NCBI RefSeq assembly: GCF_052327305.1
Contig: NZ_CP182486.1
Span: 2,790,001 to 2,854,000, forward strand
Length of the DNA stretch: 64,000 nt
Reading direction: 5' to 3'
Source: Sphingobium sp052327305
GTDB lineage: Bacteria > Pseudomonadota > Alphaproteobacteria > Sphingomonadales > Sphingomonadaceae
Part shown: positions 49,901-58,596 of the stretch, piece after piece
How the letters are laid out: every line of letters starts with the position of its first letter
Numbering within the stretch: position 1 is the first letter of the stretch
Notes under the pieces: model-generated
Seen by the model: only the letters and a program-made list of their open reading frames with translations
Databases searched by the model: none
Told to the model about the DNA's origin: nothing
Translations under genes and position numbers: made by a program

Positions 49901-52078
49901 TCAGGCGGCCTTCGCCGCCTCCCTCATGTAATAGCTCCCGCCGCTTGCTGCCATGTCGCGCAATTGCTGAGGCGCGGCGAAGCGGCTGCCATGCGCCGCC
50001 GTCAGGCGGTCGAGTGTCTCCACGACCTTCGCCAGCCCTATCGTGTCCATCGCGCTGAACGGCCCGCCGGTATAGGGCGCAAAGCCCCATCCAAAGATGG
50101 CACCGAGATCGCCATCCTGCGGCGTAACCAGTACGCCCTCTGCAAAGCAGCGCGCGCACTCGACGAGCTGGCGATAGAGCAGCCGCTCGCGTACCTGCGC
50201 CGGCGTGGGCTGACTGGCGCTCAGGGGAAACTCAGTGGCCAGGCCCGGCCATAGCGCCTTTTTGCCGCCATCGGCCGGGTAATCATAATAGCCCTTGCCG
50301 TTCTTGCGGCCAAGGCGATCCAGATTGACCATTCGCTCCGCTACATCGTCGGCGCGGCTCGGTTCATAGGCATCACCCAGATCCTTCTGCGCCGCGCTCA
50401 TCACTTTCCAGCCCAGCTCGATCGAGACTTCGTCCGACACTGCCAGCGGACCGACAGGCATACCGAGCTGTTTGCCGACATTCTCGATGAGCGCGGGCAC
50501 CACGCCTTCTGCCAGCAGAATCGTGCCCTCCTGCACATAAGTGCCGAAGCAGCGCGAGGTGTAGAAACCACGACTGTCATTGACGACGATCGGGGTCTTC
50601 TTGATCTGCGCCACGAAGTCGAGCGCCTTGGCAATGGCCGCGTCGCCGGTCTGCTTGCCCAGGATGATCTCCACCAGCGGCATTTTCTCGACCGGCGAGA
50701 AGAAGTGCACGCCAATGAAGTTCTCGGGCTTGCTCCATGCTTCGGCCAAACCCGTGATTGGTAGAGTGGAGGTATTGGAACCGAAGATCACGTCAGACCC
50801 CAGCACCGCCTCGACCTTTTTCGTCATCTCGGCCTTCACCGCGCGGTCCTCGAACACTGCTTCGATCACGAAGTCGCAACCGGCAAGCGCCGCTACGTCC
50901 GTTACCGGGGTGATGCGCGCCAGCGTTTGCGCCATTTTCTCCGGCGTCATGCCCTTGCCGAGCCGCTTTTTCAGAACCTCTTCGGCGTGGGCCTTGCCCT
51001 TGTCGGCGGCTGCCTGATCGCGATCGAGCAGCATCACTTCGATACCGGCCTGCGCGGCGACGGTGGCGATGCCCGCGCCCATCATGCCCGCGCCCAGCAT
51101 GGCGAGCTTCTTCGTCGGTTGCTTCTCCACGCCAGCGGGGCGCCGTGCGCCACGCTCGGCCGCCTGTTTTGACACGAAGAGCGTGCGGACCATGTTGCCC
51201 GCCTGCGGATCGGCGATGATCTTCGCGAAATATTTGCTCTCTACGCGGATCGCCTTGTCCATGGGGAGCTGGATGCCCTCGTAGACGGCCGAGAGCAGCG
51301 CATGGGGCGCATGAATGTTGCGCTGGGTCTGCTTGGTGGTGAGCACGGTCGCGCCTGCCATCGTCTGGATGAAGCCGGGATTGAACTGCCCGGCGCCCCC
51401 GGGCACTTTGAAGCCTTTCACGTCCCACGGCTGAGTGCTTGCCGACGGGTTGGCCTTTACCCACGCTTTTGCTGCTTCCACCGTCCTGCCCGGTTCGGCC
51501 AGCTCATCCACCACCTTGAGCGCAAGCGCCTCGGGCGGGCGGAAGCTCTTGCCCTGCAGCATGTACATGAGCGCGGTCTGCATGCCGATGAGCCGGGGCA
51601 GGCGCTGCGATCCGCCGCCGCCGGGGAAAAGCCCGACGAGAATCTCGGGCAGGCCGATCTGCACCTTGGAGTCGCTGGTCAGCACGCGGTGATGGCAGGC
51701 AAGTGCGAGCTCCAGCCCGCCGCCCATGCATGTGCCTTCAATGGCGACCGCAATGGGTTTGCCGCAGGTCTCCAGCTTGCGCAGCAGGGCGTTGAGCACA
51801 AATACCTTGTCGAAGATGGCGCTCATCGTTGGCTTGTCGCCAGTCGGCGCGAGCATGGAGGACATCTGCTTGAGGTCCATGCCCGCCATAAAGCCGCTGG
51901 CCTTGCCAGATGCGATCACTGCGCCTTTGATGGTCTCTTCACCCGCAATCCGGCCGATTGCCGCGTCAAGATCCGCAAGGAAATCCGGGCCGATAACGTT
52001 CATGGACTGGCCCGGCACGTCGATGGTGAGAAGCGCGATGCCGTCGCTGTCGATTTCGAAGGAGATGGTGCTTGCCAT
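49901..52078 (-). CDS. fadJ: Fatty-acid oxidation multifunctional protein (enoyl-CoA hydratase / 3-hydroxyacyl-CoA dehydrogenase)
   Basis: Carries out two beta-oxidation steps. The 725-residue fusion has an N-terminal crotonase domain (GTCMGGGLELALACHHRV oxyanion region near residue 115, GLPEILVGLFPGGGGSQRLP), then the NAD-binding domain (LGAGMMGAGIATVAAQAG near residue 330), the FIEAVFED-type segment, GVHFFSPVEKMPLVEII with the catalytic histidine and a duplicated 3HCDH C-terminal domain. ATG 52078 is used. The acetyl-CoA acetyltransferase lies 14 bases upstream in the same operon. Confidence 0.93.
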   Translation of the reverse strand: MASTISFEIDSDGIALLTIDVPGQSMNVIGPDFLADLDAAIGRIAGEETIKGAVIASGKASGFMAGMDLKQMSSMLAPTGDKPTMSAIFDKVFVLNALLRKLETCGKPIAVAIEGTCMGGGLELALACHHRVLTSDSKVQIGLPEILVGLFPGGGGSQRLPRLIGMQTALMYMLQGKSFRPPEALALKVVDELAEPGRTVEAAKAWVKANPSASTQPWDVKGFKVPGGAGQFNPGFIQTMAGATVLTTKQTQRNIHAPHALLSAVYEGIQLPMDKAIRVESKYFAKIIADPQAGNMVRTLFVSKQAAERGARRPAGVEKQPTKKLAMLGAGMMGAGIATVAAQAGIEVMLLDRDQAAADKGKAHAEEVLKKRLGKGMTPEKMAQTLARITPVTDVAALAGCDFVIEAVFEDRAVKAEMTKKVEAVLGSDVIFGSNTSTLPITGLAEAWSKPENFIGVHFFSPVEKMPLVEIILGKQTGDAAIAKALDFVAQIKKTPIVVNDSRGFYTSRCFGTYVQEGTILLAEGVVPALIENVGKQLGMPVGPLAVSDEVSIELGWKVMSAAQKDLGDAYEPSRADDVAERMVNLDRLGRKNGKGYYDYPADGGKKALWPGLATEFPLSASQPTPAQVRERLLYRQLVECARCFAEGVLVTPQDGDLGAIFGWGFAPYTGGPFSAMDTIGLAKVVETLDRLTAAHGSRFAAPQQLRDMAASGGSYYMREAAKAA

Positions 52079-52092
52079 TGTCGTGTGCTCCC

Positions 52093-53301
52093 TCACATCC
52101 GCTCGATGATGATGCCGGTGCCCATACCGGCGCCGACGCATAGATTGATGAGGGCAGTGCCCTTTCCGGACCGTTCCAGCTCATCGATTGCGGTGCCCAG
52201 CACCATCGCGCCGGTCGCCCCGAGGGGGTGCCCCATGGCAATAGCGCCGCCGTTGACGTTGATCTGGCTGTGGTCGAGATCCATTGCCTGCATGTAGCGC
52301 AGCACCACGCTGGCAAAGGCTTCGTTCAGTTCCCACAGATCGATGTCGGCCTTGCTCATTCCGGCCTTTTTGAGCAGCTTTTCAGCGATGCCCTCTGGAC
52401 CTGTCAGCATGATGAGCGGTTCCGAGCCGATCGACCCCATTGCCCTCATCCGCGCACGCGTCTTCAGCCCATATTTCTCGCCCATGGCCTTGCTGCCGAC
52501 CAACACGGCAGCGGCGCCGTCGACGATGCCGGAGCTGTTGCCGGCATGGTGGACGTGATTGATCTTCTCAAGCTCCGGGTAGCGCAGCAGCGCGATCGTG
52601 TCGAAACCCGGCATTTCCTCGCCGATGCCGACGAAGCTAGGCTTGAGTGCTCCCAGGCTCTGCATCGTGGTGTCCGGGCGCATATGCTCATCATGGTCGA
52701 GGACGACTTCGCCGATCACGTCCTTTACCGGCAGGATAGACCGAGCGAAGCGGCCTTCGCTCCAGGCCGTCGCCGCGCGCTTCTGGCTTTCCACGGCATA
52801 GGCATCGCAATCATCGCGGCTGATGCCGAACTTGGTGGCGATCACGTCCGCGCCGATGCCCTGCGGCGCGAAATAGGTGGAGAACGCCACAGATGGGTCT
52901 GACGCCCAGGCGCCACCATCCGCGCCCATCGGCACCCGGCTCATTGATTCCACGCCGCCGCCGATCACGAAGTCCGCTTCGCCAGTCATCACTTTGGCGA
53001 TCGCCATGTTGGTGGCTTCAAGGCCCGAGGCGCAAAAGCGGTTGATCTGCACGCCGGCTGTGGTTTCAGCAAAGCCCGCATTGAGCACCGCGAGACGGGC
53101 AATGTCGGTGCCTTGTTCGCCGACCGGGGCGACGCAGCCGAGGATCACGTCGTCCACATCCGCCGTGTCGATGGAATTACGGTCCCGAATGGCCTCGAGC
53201 GCTTGTGTGGCGAGCTGGATCGGCGTGATTTCGTGGAGTGACCCGTCCGGTTTGCCCCGTCCGCGCGGGGTGCGCACGGCATCATAGATGAAGGCTTCCA
53301 T
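52093..53301 (-). CDS. fadA: Acetyl-CoA C-acyltransferase (thiolase)
   Basis: Thiolytic last step of beta-oxidation. The 402 residues show the acylated cysteine in INRFCASGLEATNMA, GGGVESMSRVPMG, WELNEAFASVV and NGGAIAMGHPLGATGA with the histidine, and the second active cysteine in LCVGAGMGTGIII. It starts at ATG 53301 and heads the two-gene fad operon. Degradative rather than biosynthetic function is inferred from the fadJ neighbour. Confidence 0.93.
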   Translation of the reverse strand: MEAFIYDAVRTPRGRGKPDGSLHEITPIQLATQALEAIRDRNSIDTADVDDVILGCVAPVGEQGTDIARLAVLNAGFAETTAGVQINRFCASGLEATNMAIAKVMTGEADFVIGGGVESMSRVPMGADGGAWASDPSVAFSTYFAPQGIGADVIATKFGISRDDCDAYAVESQKRAATAWSEGRFARSILPVKDVIGEVVLDHDEHMRPDTTMQSLGALKPSFVGIGEEMPGFDTIALLRYPELEKINHVHHAGNSSGIVDGAAAVLVGSKAMGEKYGLKTRARMRAMGSIGSEPLIMLTGPEGIAEKLLKKAGMSKADIDLWELNEAFASVVLRYMQAMDLDHSQINVNGGAIAMGHPLGATGAMVLGTAIDELERSGKGTALINLCVGAGMGTGIIIERM

Positions 53302-53455
53302 GCGTTCGCTCTCCTGCTTCCGGCCCGGCTCGGGCCTTGCTCACTGGCCCGTGGGCCGGTTCCATGCGGTCATTATGGCCTGTGAGATCGGCATGAACAA
53401 GGTGTCCGCGATGGCCGCAGCGTCATGAAAGCACGGCAATCCGCGGGAACATGGC

Positions 53456-53471
53456 TTTACCCTAACGTAAA
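53456..53471. promoter_or_regulatory. Palindrome upstream of the fad operon, possible operator
   Basis: TTTACCCTAACGTAAA has complementary TTTAC/GTAAA arms and is similar to palindromes bound by MerR-type LiuR or related acyl-CoA regulators (as I recall, TTTACGT..ACGTAAA). It lies about 155 bases upstream of fadA in a 353-base gap (53302-53654) that otherwise shows nothing recognisable before folE. Confidence 0.35.
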
Positions 53472-53654
53472 CGGCAGGCGAGGCGCGGGAAATTATTTTC
53501 ATGCGCTTGTCGGCTGACTCGAGTCCACGGCCTCCCTCGGCAATCAGGCGTTTAGCTCGGTTGATCCCTATGGTATCGCCGCCTATCTCGGATGGCCGTC
53601 CAGGCGCCGTTGATGACCATGCCTGACGAGACGGCGCCCAGGGAGATCCACGAC

Positions 53655-54266
53655 ATGGCCGATTTCACGGTCGACAGCGAGCATGACCAGAAGACCGGCA
53701 AGATCGGCGTTCCGCGCGACGTGGAGGAGGCGATCCGCACGCTCATTCGCTGGTCGGGCGACGATCCGGAGCGCGAGGGGCTAATCGAGACTCCCAAGCG
53801 TGTTGCGCGCGCCTGGAAGGAATATTGCGCCGGTTATGCGGACGATCCCGCCTATCATCTCAGCCGAATTTTCCATGAGGTGGGCGGCTATGATGAGATC
53901 GTGCTGCTGAAGGACATACCGTTCCAGTCACACTGCGAGCACCATATGGCACCGATCACCGGCAAAGCGCACATTGCCTATCTCCCCGGAGACTATGTCG
54001 TTGGCATCTCCAAGCTGGCCCGCGTGCTGGAAGCGTTCGCGCGCCGACTTCAGGTGCAGGAAAGACTGACGGCGGAAGTCGCGGACTGCATCTGGGAAAA
54101 TCTCCACCCGCTTGGCGTCGCTGTGGTCATAGAGGCGCAGCATGGCTGCATGACCGGACGTGGCGTCCGCACGCATGGCGTCGAGATGAAGACCAGCCGG
54201 ATGATGGGCGTCTTCAGAGAGGACGACCGGAGCCGCAAGGAAGTCCTTCAATTGATGGGTTATTGA
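53655..54266 (+). CDS. folE: GTP cyclohydrolase I
   Basis: First step of tetrahydrofolate or pterin synthesis from GTP. The 203 residues carry DDPEREGLIETPKRVARAW, the zinc-binding SHCEHHMAPITGKAHIAYLP, GISKLARVLEAFARRLQVQE and HGCMTGRGVRTHGVEMKTSR, all GCYH-I signatures. ATG 53655 has GGGAG nine bases upstream; ATGs at 53592, 53613 and 53619 are in the same frame without a good site. The coupled downstream reductase suggests a pterin pathway unit. Confidence 0.93.
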   Translation: MADFTVDSEHDQKTGKIGVPRDVEEAIRTLIRWSGDDPEREGLIETPKRVARAWKEYCAGYADDPAYHLSRIFHEVGGYDEIVLLKDIPFQSHCEHHMAPITGKAHIAYLPGDYVVGISKLARVLEAFARRLQVQERLTAEVADCIWENLHPLGVAVVIEAQHGCMTGRGVRTHGVEMKTSRMMGVFREDDRSRKEVLQLMGY

Positions 54267-54271
54267 CGCGC

Positions 54272-55033
54272 ATGACTGCGGCCCCGCTCGCACTTGTTAC
54301 CGGGGGGCACCGCCGCCTCGGCGCACGGATCGCCGGGCGCCTGGCCGAGGCGGGTTATGCGCTTGCGATCCACGGCAGTCGCGATGCGGTGCCGGATGCC
54401 GAGCTTGCCGATGCATTCGAACGATCGGGCACAGACTGGGCCGGTTTCATTGCCGACTTCACCCGAGACGGCGATGCGGAGGGTTTAATCCCCGCCATTA
54501 CTGAGCATTTCGGGCGTCCGCCCAATCTGCTGGTCAACAGTGCATCTTTATTCGGTCAGGATCGGCTGGAAACGGTGACGACGGATGATCTGCAGGCGCA
54601 TTTCGCGGTCAATGCCCGTGCCCCGGTGCTTCTCACCCGTGCATTTGCGGAAGCACCACGGAATAACGAGGATGATCTGGCGATCATCAACATTCTCGAT
54701 CAGCGCCTTGTTCACCCCCATGCGGACCAGCTTTCTTATACGCTAGCGAAGATGACGCTGGCCGGCTTCACCCGCATTGCCGCGCGCGCGCTTGCGCCAC
54801 GGATTCGGGTGAACGCGGTAGGGCCAGGGCTCACGCTCGCAACGGGTGACTATGATCCCGAGAAGATCGAGAGGATCGCCAGCGACATGCCGCTTGGCCG
54901 ACTGCCGACTGCCGACGACGTATCGGACGCCGTGCTCTACCTTGCCGGCGCGCGCGCCGTGACGGGGCAAACCATCGTGGTGGCTGGCGGCGCGCAGATG
55001 CGGAGCTTCACTCGGGACTTCATGCACCTATAA
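54272..55033 (+). CDS. SDR-family dihydromonapterin/dihydropteridine reductase (FolM-like)
   Basis: A 253-residue short-chain dehydrogenase. ALVTGGHRRLGARIAGRLAE carries the TGGxRRLG form of the cofactor motif found in FolM and pteridine reductases, in place of the usual TGxxxGIG. The catalytic Tyr-Lys pair is in LSYTLAKMTL, preceded by NILDQRLVHPH where other SDRs have a serine, again FolM-like. The C-terminal AGARAVTGQTIVVAGGAQM is standard. Directly downstream of folE by five bases, it probably reduces dihydromonapterin or dihydrofolate with NADPH. Confidence 0.82.
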   Translation: MTAAPLALVTGGHRRLGARIAGRLAEAGYALAIHGSRDAVPDAELADAFERSGTDWAGFIADFTRDGDAEGLIPAITEHFGRPPNLLVNSASLFGQDRLETVTTDDLQAHFAVNARAPVLLTRAFAEAPRNNEDDLAIINILDQRLVHPHADQLSYTLAKMTLAGFTRIAARALAPRIRVNAVGPGLTLATGDYDPEKIERIASDMPLGRLPTADDVSDAVLYLAGARAVTGQTIVVAGGAQMRSFTRDFMHL

Positions 55034-55053
55034 CCGCCGTGCTGGCCGCTTGC

Positions 55054-55845
55054 TCAGGCAGCGGCGCGTTGAGGCTCCCCGATCAGCATTTCCGCGATCG
55101 CGTGAGTGCGGGCATTGTCCACGTCTATGGCCAGGCGGCCATCCGCCATGATGATCGCTTCGATCGAGACGCCGAAGACTCGTGACAGGCGCCGCATCAT
55201 GGCCGCGAGCCTCAGCAGACCAAGACGAAACAGCACCAGATTGACGATACCGAACGCCGCGGCGATCCGCGCTGGATGCTTTGCAAATTGGCCGCCGCCG
55301 GCAAATGCTCTGGCTCCGGCAAGAGCGTCGGGGCTCCGCAGCCCGTAGAGGTTGCAGTTCGAGAAGGCGCCGTCGGCGAAGCTGTAGAAGCGCTTCTGCC
55401 CTTCCGGATGAGCAGCAAGCACCGCTTCGCGAGCAGCAAGCGCCAGTGTTGCATCCGCTTCACTCTCGCTCGACCCTTTCATGAAGTGGCGCAGCGCGTC
55501 GGGGGTGAGCAGGGCGCTGTCCGCAGTGGTGATGGTCAGCGGAAAATCCGCGAGCGCCCCGGCGGCAAGAACACTGTCTGCCAGCTTGTGCGCAGCCGGG
55601 ATGATCTTGACCCGCCCCTGCCGCTCCGCCTGGGCAATGAGGCCAATCTTTCGCAGGCTCTCGCCGTCGTCTGTCGAGATGAAAATCGTCTTGATTTCCC
55701 GGACGGCCAGGGCCGCGCGCAGCGGATGGAGGATTAATGCTTCCCCGCCAACAGGCACGAGGCATTTGTGGCCGACGTCATGAGCCTGAGCCAGCGGATC
55801 ATGAGCGCCTTCGCGACTGGCGGCGAGGAGCAACAGGCTGCTCAT
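55054..55845 (-). CDS. Uncharacterised nucleotidyltransferase-like protein
   Basis: A 263-residue protein with an NTP-transferase fold: the N-terminal LLLLAASREGAHDP is a divergent form of the GxGxR nucleotide loop, KCLVPVGGEALILHPLRAAL follows, and LTITTADSALLTP supplies the DxD-like metal site. A hydrophobic C-terminal helix region (FGIVNLVLFRLGLLRLAAMM) is unusual for soluble MobA or IspD. I cannot name a substrate. It is translationally coupled (ATGA overlap) to the ATP-grasp gene, and both follow an 11-bp repeat array. Confidence 0.75.
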   Translation of the reverse strand: MSSLLLLAASREGAHDPLAQAHDVGHKCLVPVGGEALILHPLRAALAVREIKTIFISTDDGESLRKIGLIAQAERQGRVKIIPAAHKLADSVLAAGALADFPLTITTADSALLTPDALRHFMKGSSESEADATLALAAREAVLAAHPEGQKRFYSFADGAFSNCNLYGLRSPDALAGARAFAGGGQFAKHPARIAAAFGIVNLVLFRLGLLRLAAMMRRLSRVFGVSIEAIIMADGRLAIDVDNARTHAIAEMLIGEPQRAAA

Positions 55846-56846
55846 GCAGCAAGAACCATCTTGTCCCGGCGGATCACGCCCTGCCGCAACAGAGAATGCG
55901 TGAGGATCGTCTCGACGAGCGAAGCATGATCGATCCCCAAAAGCCCGGCCGAGCGGGAGATCGTCTTCTTCGACCAGAGATTGCAGCTGAGATTGACTTC
56001 CATGAAGGAGACGCGGCCGCTTGCGGGATCGTAGCGAAATTCGAACCGGCCATAGTCGAACGGCCAGAGCTCGGCGGTGAGCTTGCGCGTCATGTCCGCG
56101 ACTTCGGCTTCCACTGCGGAATTTTCCAGTGGGATCAGCGGATCCTCGGCGACAGCGACGAGGTTGCGCTTCTCCTCATAGCTGCGCAGGCCATTGGGGT
56201 AGATGAGCGGCGGAAGCAGCCAAGGCCCGTCGGCACCGATCACCGGGACGGCGAGGTCCACACTGGGGACCAGCATTTCGACAATCGCGTCATGGCCCTT
56301 CTCATGCAGCCAGGCGACCTGCGCCGCCGCTTCCTGCCAATGATCGACGATCTTCACGCCCCAGCTCGCGGAGGAGGCGTTCGGCTTTACGATCAATCGC
56401 CCGGTGGCAAAAGCAGGGCGTTCGACTGCCTGACCGACGCGGAACGTGGCCCAATCGCAAGTCTCCACGCCATGCGCTCGCGCCAGATGCTTCATGAGAT
56501 GCTTGTCGTCGGATAGGCCGCGGATGATCGGCCGCGCGCCCAGATAGGGTTTGCCCATCCGCTCCAACATGAGCGGCGCCATCATCTCGCTATTGAAGAA
56601 TCCTGCCCGGTTGAGCAGCGGAATGACGAAATTGGCCTTGGTGGCGGACAGATCCTCGAAACTGTTCCCCGCCTCCACACTGAGGCCGATGCCGCGGAGT
56701 GTCGTCAGCATCTCGTGATGATAGCAGGCATGGCTGCCGTCCACCGGGTCCAGGCTGCCGCCTGCACGGGCGTGCTTGGCGAGAAACAGCAGCTTAATCC
56801 GTGATTTTTCCTCTGCGGACAGGCGCAGGATGCGTGGGTGCGGCAT
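55842..56846 (-). CDS. Uncharacterised ATP-grasp ligase (D-Ala-D-Ala ligase-like fold)
   Basis: A 334-residue ATP-grasp enzyme. The nucleotide-binding strand is GRLIVKPNASSASWGVKIVD, the second domain begins DDKHLMKHLARAHGVETCDW, and the metal-binding end is GRVSFMEVNLSCNLWSKKTI in place of the ExN of the family. The N-terminal 100 residues (HACYHHEMLTTLRGIGLSVE) do not match a family I know. ATG 56846 has GGAG six bases upstream, preferred over ATG 56858. Carboxylate-amine ligation is expected from the fold; substrates unknown. It is the first gene of a two-gene operon. Confidence 0.78.
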   Translation of the reverse strand: MPHPRILRLSAEEKSRIKLLFLAKHARAGGSLDPVDGSHACYHHEMLTTLRGIGLSVEAGNSFEDLSATKANFVIPLLNRAGFFNSEMMAPLMLERMGKPYLGARPIIRGLSDDKHLMKHLARAHGVETCDWATFRVGQAVERPAFATGRLIVKPNASSASWGVKIVDHWQEAAAQVAWLHEKGHDAIVEMLVPSVDLAVPVIGADGPWLLPPLIYPNGLRSYEEKRNLVAVAEDPLIPLENSAVEAEVADMTRKLTAELWPFDYGRFEFRYDPASGRVSFMEVNLSCNLWSKKTISRSAGLLGIDHASLVETILTHSLLRQGVIRRDKMVLAA

Positions 56847-56880
56847 ATGGGACTCCATTGCACCCTGCTATGCGGTGTCG

Positions 56881-56940
56881 GTGACTGGCCCGTGACCCAG
56901 GGATGACATGGCGATGACCCATGGGTGACAGCCTGATGAC
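56881..56940 (-). promoter_or_regulatory. Six RTGAC units with exact 11-bp spacing upstream of the ATP-grasp operon
   Basis: TGAC begins at 56882, 56893, 56904, 56915, 56926 and 56937, each preceded by a purine. On the minus strand, facing the operon, these read GTCAY every 11 bases, the core and spacing of Pho-box half-sites (CTGTCAT plus four bases) bound by PhoB and related OmpR-family regulators. The array ends 35 bases from the ATG at 56846. Assignment to PhoB is inference; ChvI or another OmpR-type regulator is possible. Confidence 0.6.
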
Positions 56941-56973
56941 GGGTCATCCTGATCGAGGCAGTGCGGAGATATG

Positions 56974-57007
56974 AAAAAGGCCGGTCCGTTTCCGGACCAG
57001 CCCTTCG
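56974..57007 (-). terminator. Intrinsic terminator of the rpsF-rpsR-rplI operon
   Basis: On the minus strand an imperfect stem built around GGTCCG, a GAAA tetraloop and CGGACC, extended by AAGG/CCTT, is followed by a T-run (CCTTTTTC). It lies about 30 bases after the rplI stop. Confidence 0.8.
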
Positions 57008-57034
57008 TTTGATATGTCCGAACGGGCAGAAGCG

Positions 57035-57646
57035 TCAGGCTTCTTCGTTCTCGGCGGCCGGAGCGGCATCCGCATTGTCTTCGCCTGCAATCGTGCCGGG
57101 CTCAGCGTTGGGATCATAAGCTTCGGTGAAGCCAGCCTCGTCCTTCTCGAACATGGAAGCCATGACGTCCACGCCGTCCTTCTGAAGATCGGCTTCCTCG
57201 GGCGAACGAGCGACGTTCACCTTGATGCCCACCGAAACTTCCGGGTGCAGCGAGACCTTGACGTCGAACAGGCCGAGCGTCTTGATCGGGCGTTCCAGCA
57301 CGACCATCGCCTTGGTGACGGTGTTCACGCCGTCGGCTTCGAGAGCCTCGACGATGTCACGCACCGAAACCGAGCCGTAGAGCTGGCCGGAGTTGGACGA
57401 CTGGCGAATGAGGACGACCTGCTTGCCTTCGATCGACTTGGCCGATCCTTCCGCGTCCGTGCGGCGCGCGGCGTTGTCGGCTTCGATCTTGGCGCGGTTG
57501 GCCTCGAACACCTTCTTGTTGGCGTTGTTGGAGCGCAGTGCCTTCTTGTTGGGCAGCAGGAAGTTACGGGCGTAGCCGTCCTTCACGGTGACAACGTCAC
57601 CAATCGCACCCAGCTTCTCGATGCGCTCGAGCAGAATGATTTCCAT
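57035..57646 (-). CDS. rplI: Ribosomal protein L9 (bL9) with acidic extension
   Basis: Large-subunit protein with an N-terminal rRNA-binding domain (IILLERIEKLGAIGDVVTVK, then GYARNFLLPNKKAL) and a C-terminal domain around SGQLYGSVSVRDIVEALEAD. The usual length is about 150 residues, but this has 203; the last 45 residues are acidic and Ala/Glu-rich (AYDPNAEPGTIAGEDNADAA). Such tails are common in alphaproteobacterial L9 as far as I recall. It is last in the rpsF-rpsR-rplI operon. Confidence 0.96.
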   Translation of the reverse strand: MEIILLERIEKLGAIGDVVTVKDGYARNFLLPNKKALRSNNANKKVFEANRAKIEADNAARRTDAEGSAKSIEGKQVVLIRQSSNSGQLYGSVSVRDIVEALEADGVNTVTKAMVVLERPIKTLGLFDVKVSLHPEVSVGIKVNVARSPEEADLQKDGVDVMASMFEKDEAGFTEAYDPNAEPGTIAGEDNADAAPAAENEEA

Positions 57647-57659
57647 GAGTGAGCGCTCC

Positions 57660-57884
57660 TTACTTCACGATGTAGGGCAAGAGGCCCAGATGACGGGCGC
57701 GCTTGATGGCTTGCCCCAGCTCACGCTGCTTCTTCGCCGAGACGGCGGTGATGCGCGAGGGGACGATCTTGCCACGCTCGGAGACGAAGCCCTGCAGCAG
57801 GCGAACGTCTTTATAGTCGATCTTCGGCGCATCCTTGGCGGCGAAGGGGCAGCTCTTGCGGCGGCGGAAAAATGGGCGTGCCAT
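57660..57884 (-). CDS. rpsR: Ribosomal protein S18 (bS18)
   Basis: A 74-residue small-subunit protein that pairs with S6 in the 30S platform. ARPFFRRRKSCPFAAKDAPK opens it, then IDYKDVRLLQGFVSERGKIV and the basic RITAVSAKKQRELGQAIKRA, the full S18 signature. It lies 13 bases after rpsF and 13 before rplI. Confidence 0.97.
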   Translation of the reverse strand: MARPFFRRRKSCPFAAKDAPKIDYKDVRLLQGFVSERGKIVPSRITAVSAKKQRELGQAIKRARHLGLLPYIVK

Positions 57885-57897
57885 GTCTTATATCTCC

Positions 57898-58329
57898 TTA
57901 TTCGCCGTCGAAACCGTCGCGATCGCGACGCGGGCCGTCGCGGCCTTCACGACCGCCTTCGCGATCACCGCGGCCGCCTTCACGGCCACCACGCCGGTCA
58001 CCACGGTCGCTCTTGCGCATCATGACCGAGGGGCCGGTCTCCAGCTCTTCAACGCGGATCGTCATGTAACGGATCACGTCTTCGTTGATGGCGGTCTGGC
58101 GCTCCAGCTCGGCGACGACGCCAGCCGGCGCGTCGATGTTGAGCATCACATAGTGAGCCTTGCGGTTCTTGGCGATCTTGTAGGCGAGGTTGCGGAGGCC
58201 CCAGGTCTCGACTTTCGTCACCTTGCCATCCTGGTTCTCAACGATCTTGGTGGCGTTTTCCGCCAGCGCGTCGACCTGTGCCTGGGCAAGGTCCTGACGC
58301 GCGAGAAAGACATGCTCATATTGCGGCAT
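57898..58329 (-). CDS. rpsF: Ribosomal protein S6 (bS6) with Arg/Gly/Asp-rich tail
   Basis: Small-subunit protein bound to S18. The core (PQYEHVFLARQDLAQAQVDA to NEDVIRYMTIRVEELETG) spans the standard about 100 residues. The last 35 residues form an RGG-like tail, such as RGGREGGRGDREGGREGRDG. E. coli S6 also has a C-terminal acidic tail extended by glutamate ligation, but this one is Arg/Gly/Asp-rich. It is first in the operon. Confidence 0.96.
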   Translation of the reverse strand: MPQYEHVFLARQDLAQAQVDALAENATKIVENQDGKVTKVETWGLRNLAYKIAKNRKAHYVMLNIDAPAGVVAELERQTAINEDVIRYMTIRVEELETGPSVMMRKSDRGDRRGGREGGRGDREGGREGRDGPRRDRDGFDGE

Positions 58330-58530
58330 GGTTCATGCGTCCTGTATTTGGCCGATTGCTGATGGGCGCCCCATGCGCACCACCCCTCCGGCTGTCGTCC
58401 AAGTAAAATCGCGCGGGCAGCCGTGCTGAAACCGTGCGAAGGCGCGGCCTATGGCGGAAAGCAGCGCGAAATGCAAGCGCTGCGCGGTACAGGACCGGCC
58501 AGCCTGATGTCAGCCGCCCTCCGTGCCCGC

Positions 58531-58557
58531 TTGCGCGCCGTCATCGGTCGCTCTAGG
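58531..58557 (+). promoter_or_regulatory. Candidate fabD promoter sharing a 10-mer with acpP
   Basis: TTGCGC (58531-58536) and TCTAGG (58552-58557) are 15 bases apart. The 10-mer CTCTAGGGCG here is identical to one upstream of acpP, and the distance from TCTAGG to the ATG is 45 bases against 47 for acpP. Confidence 0.45.
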
Positions 58558-58596
58558 GCGCTGGACCTTCCTAGCGCAAGCCGAGAGAGCCCAGTT

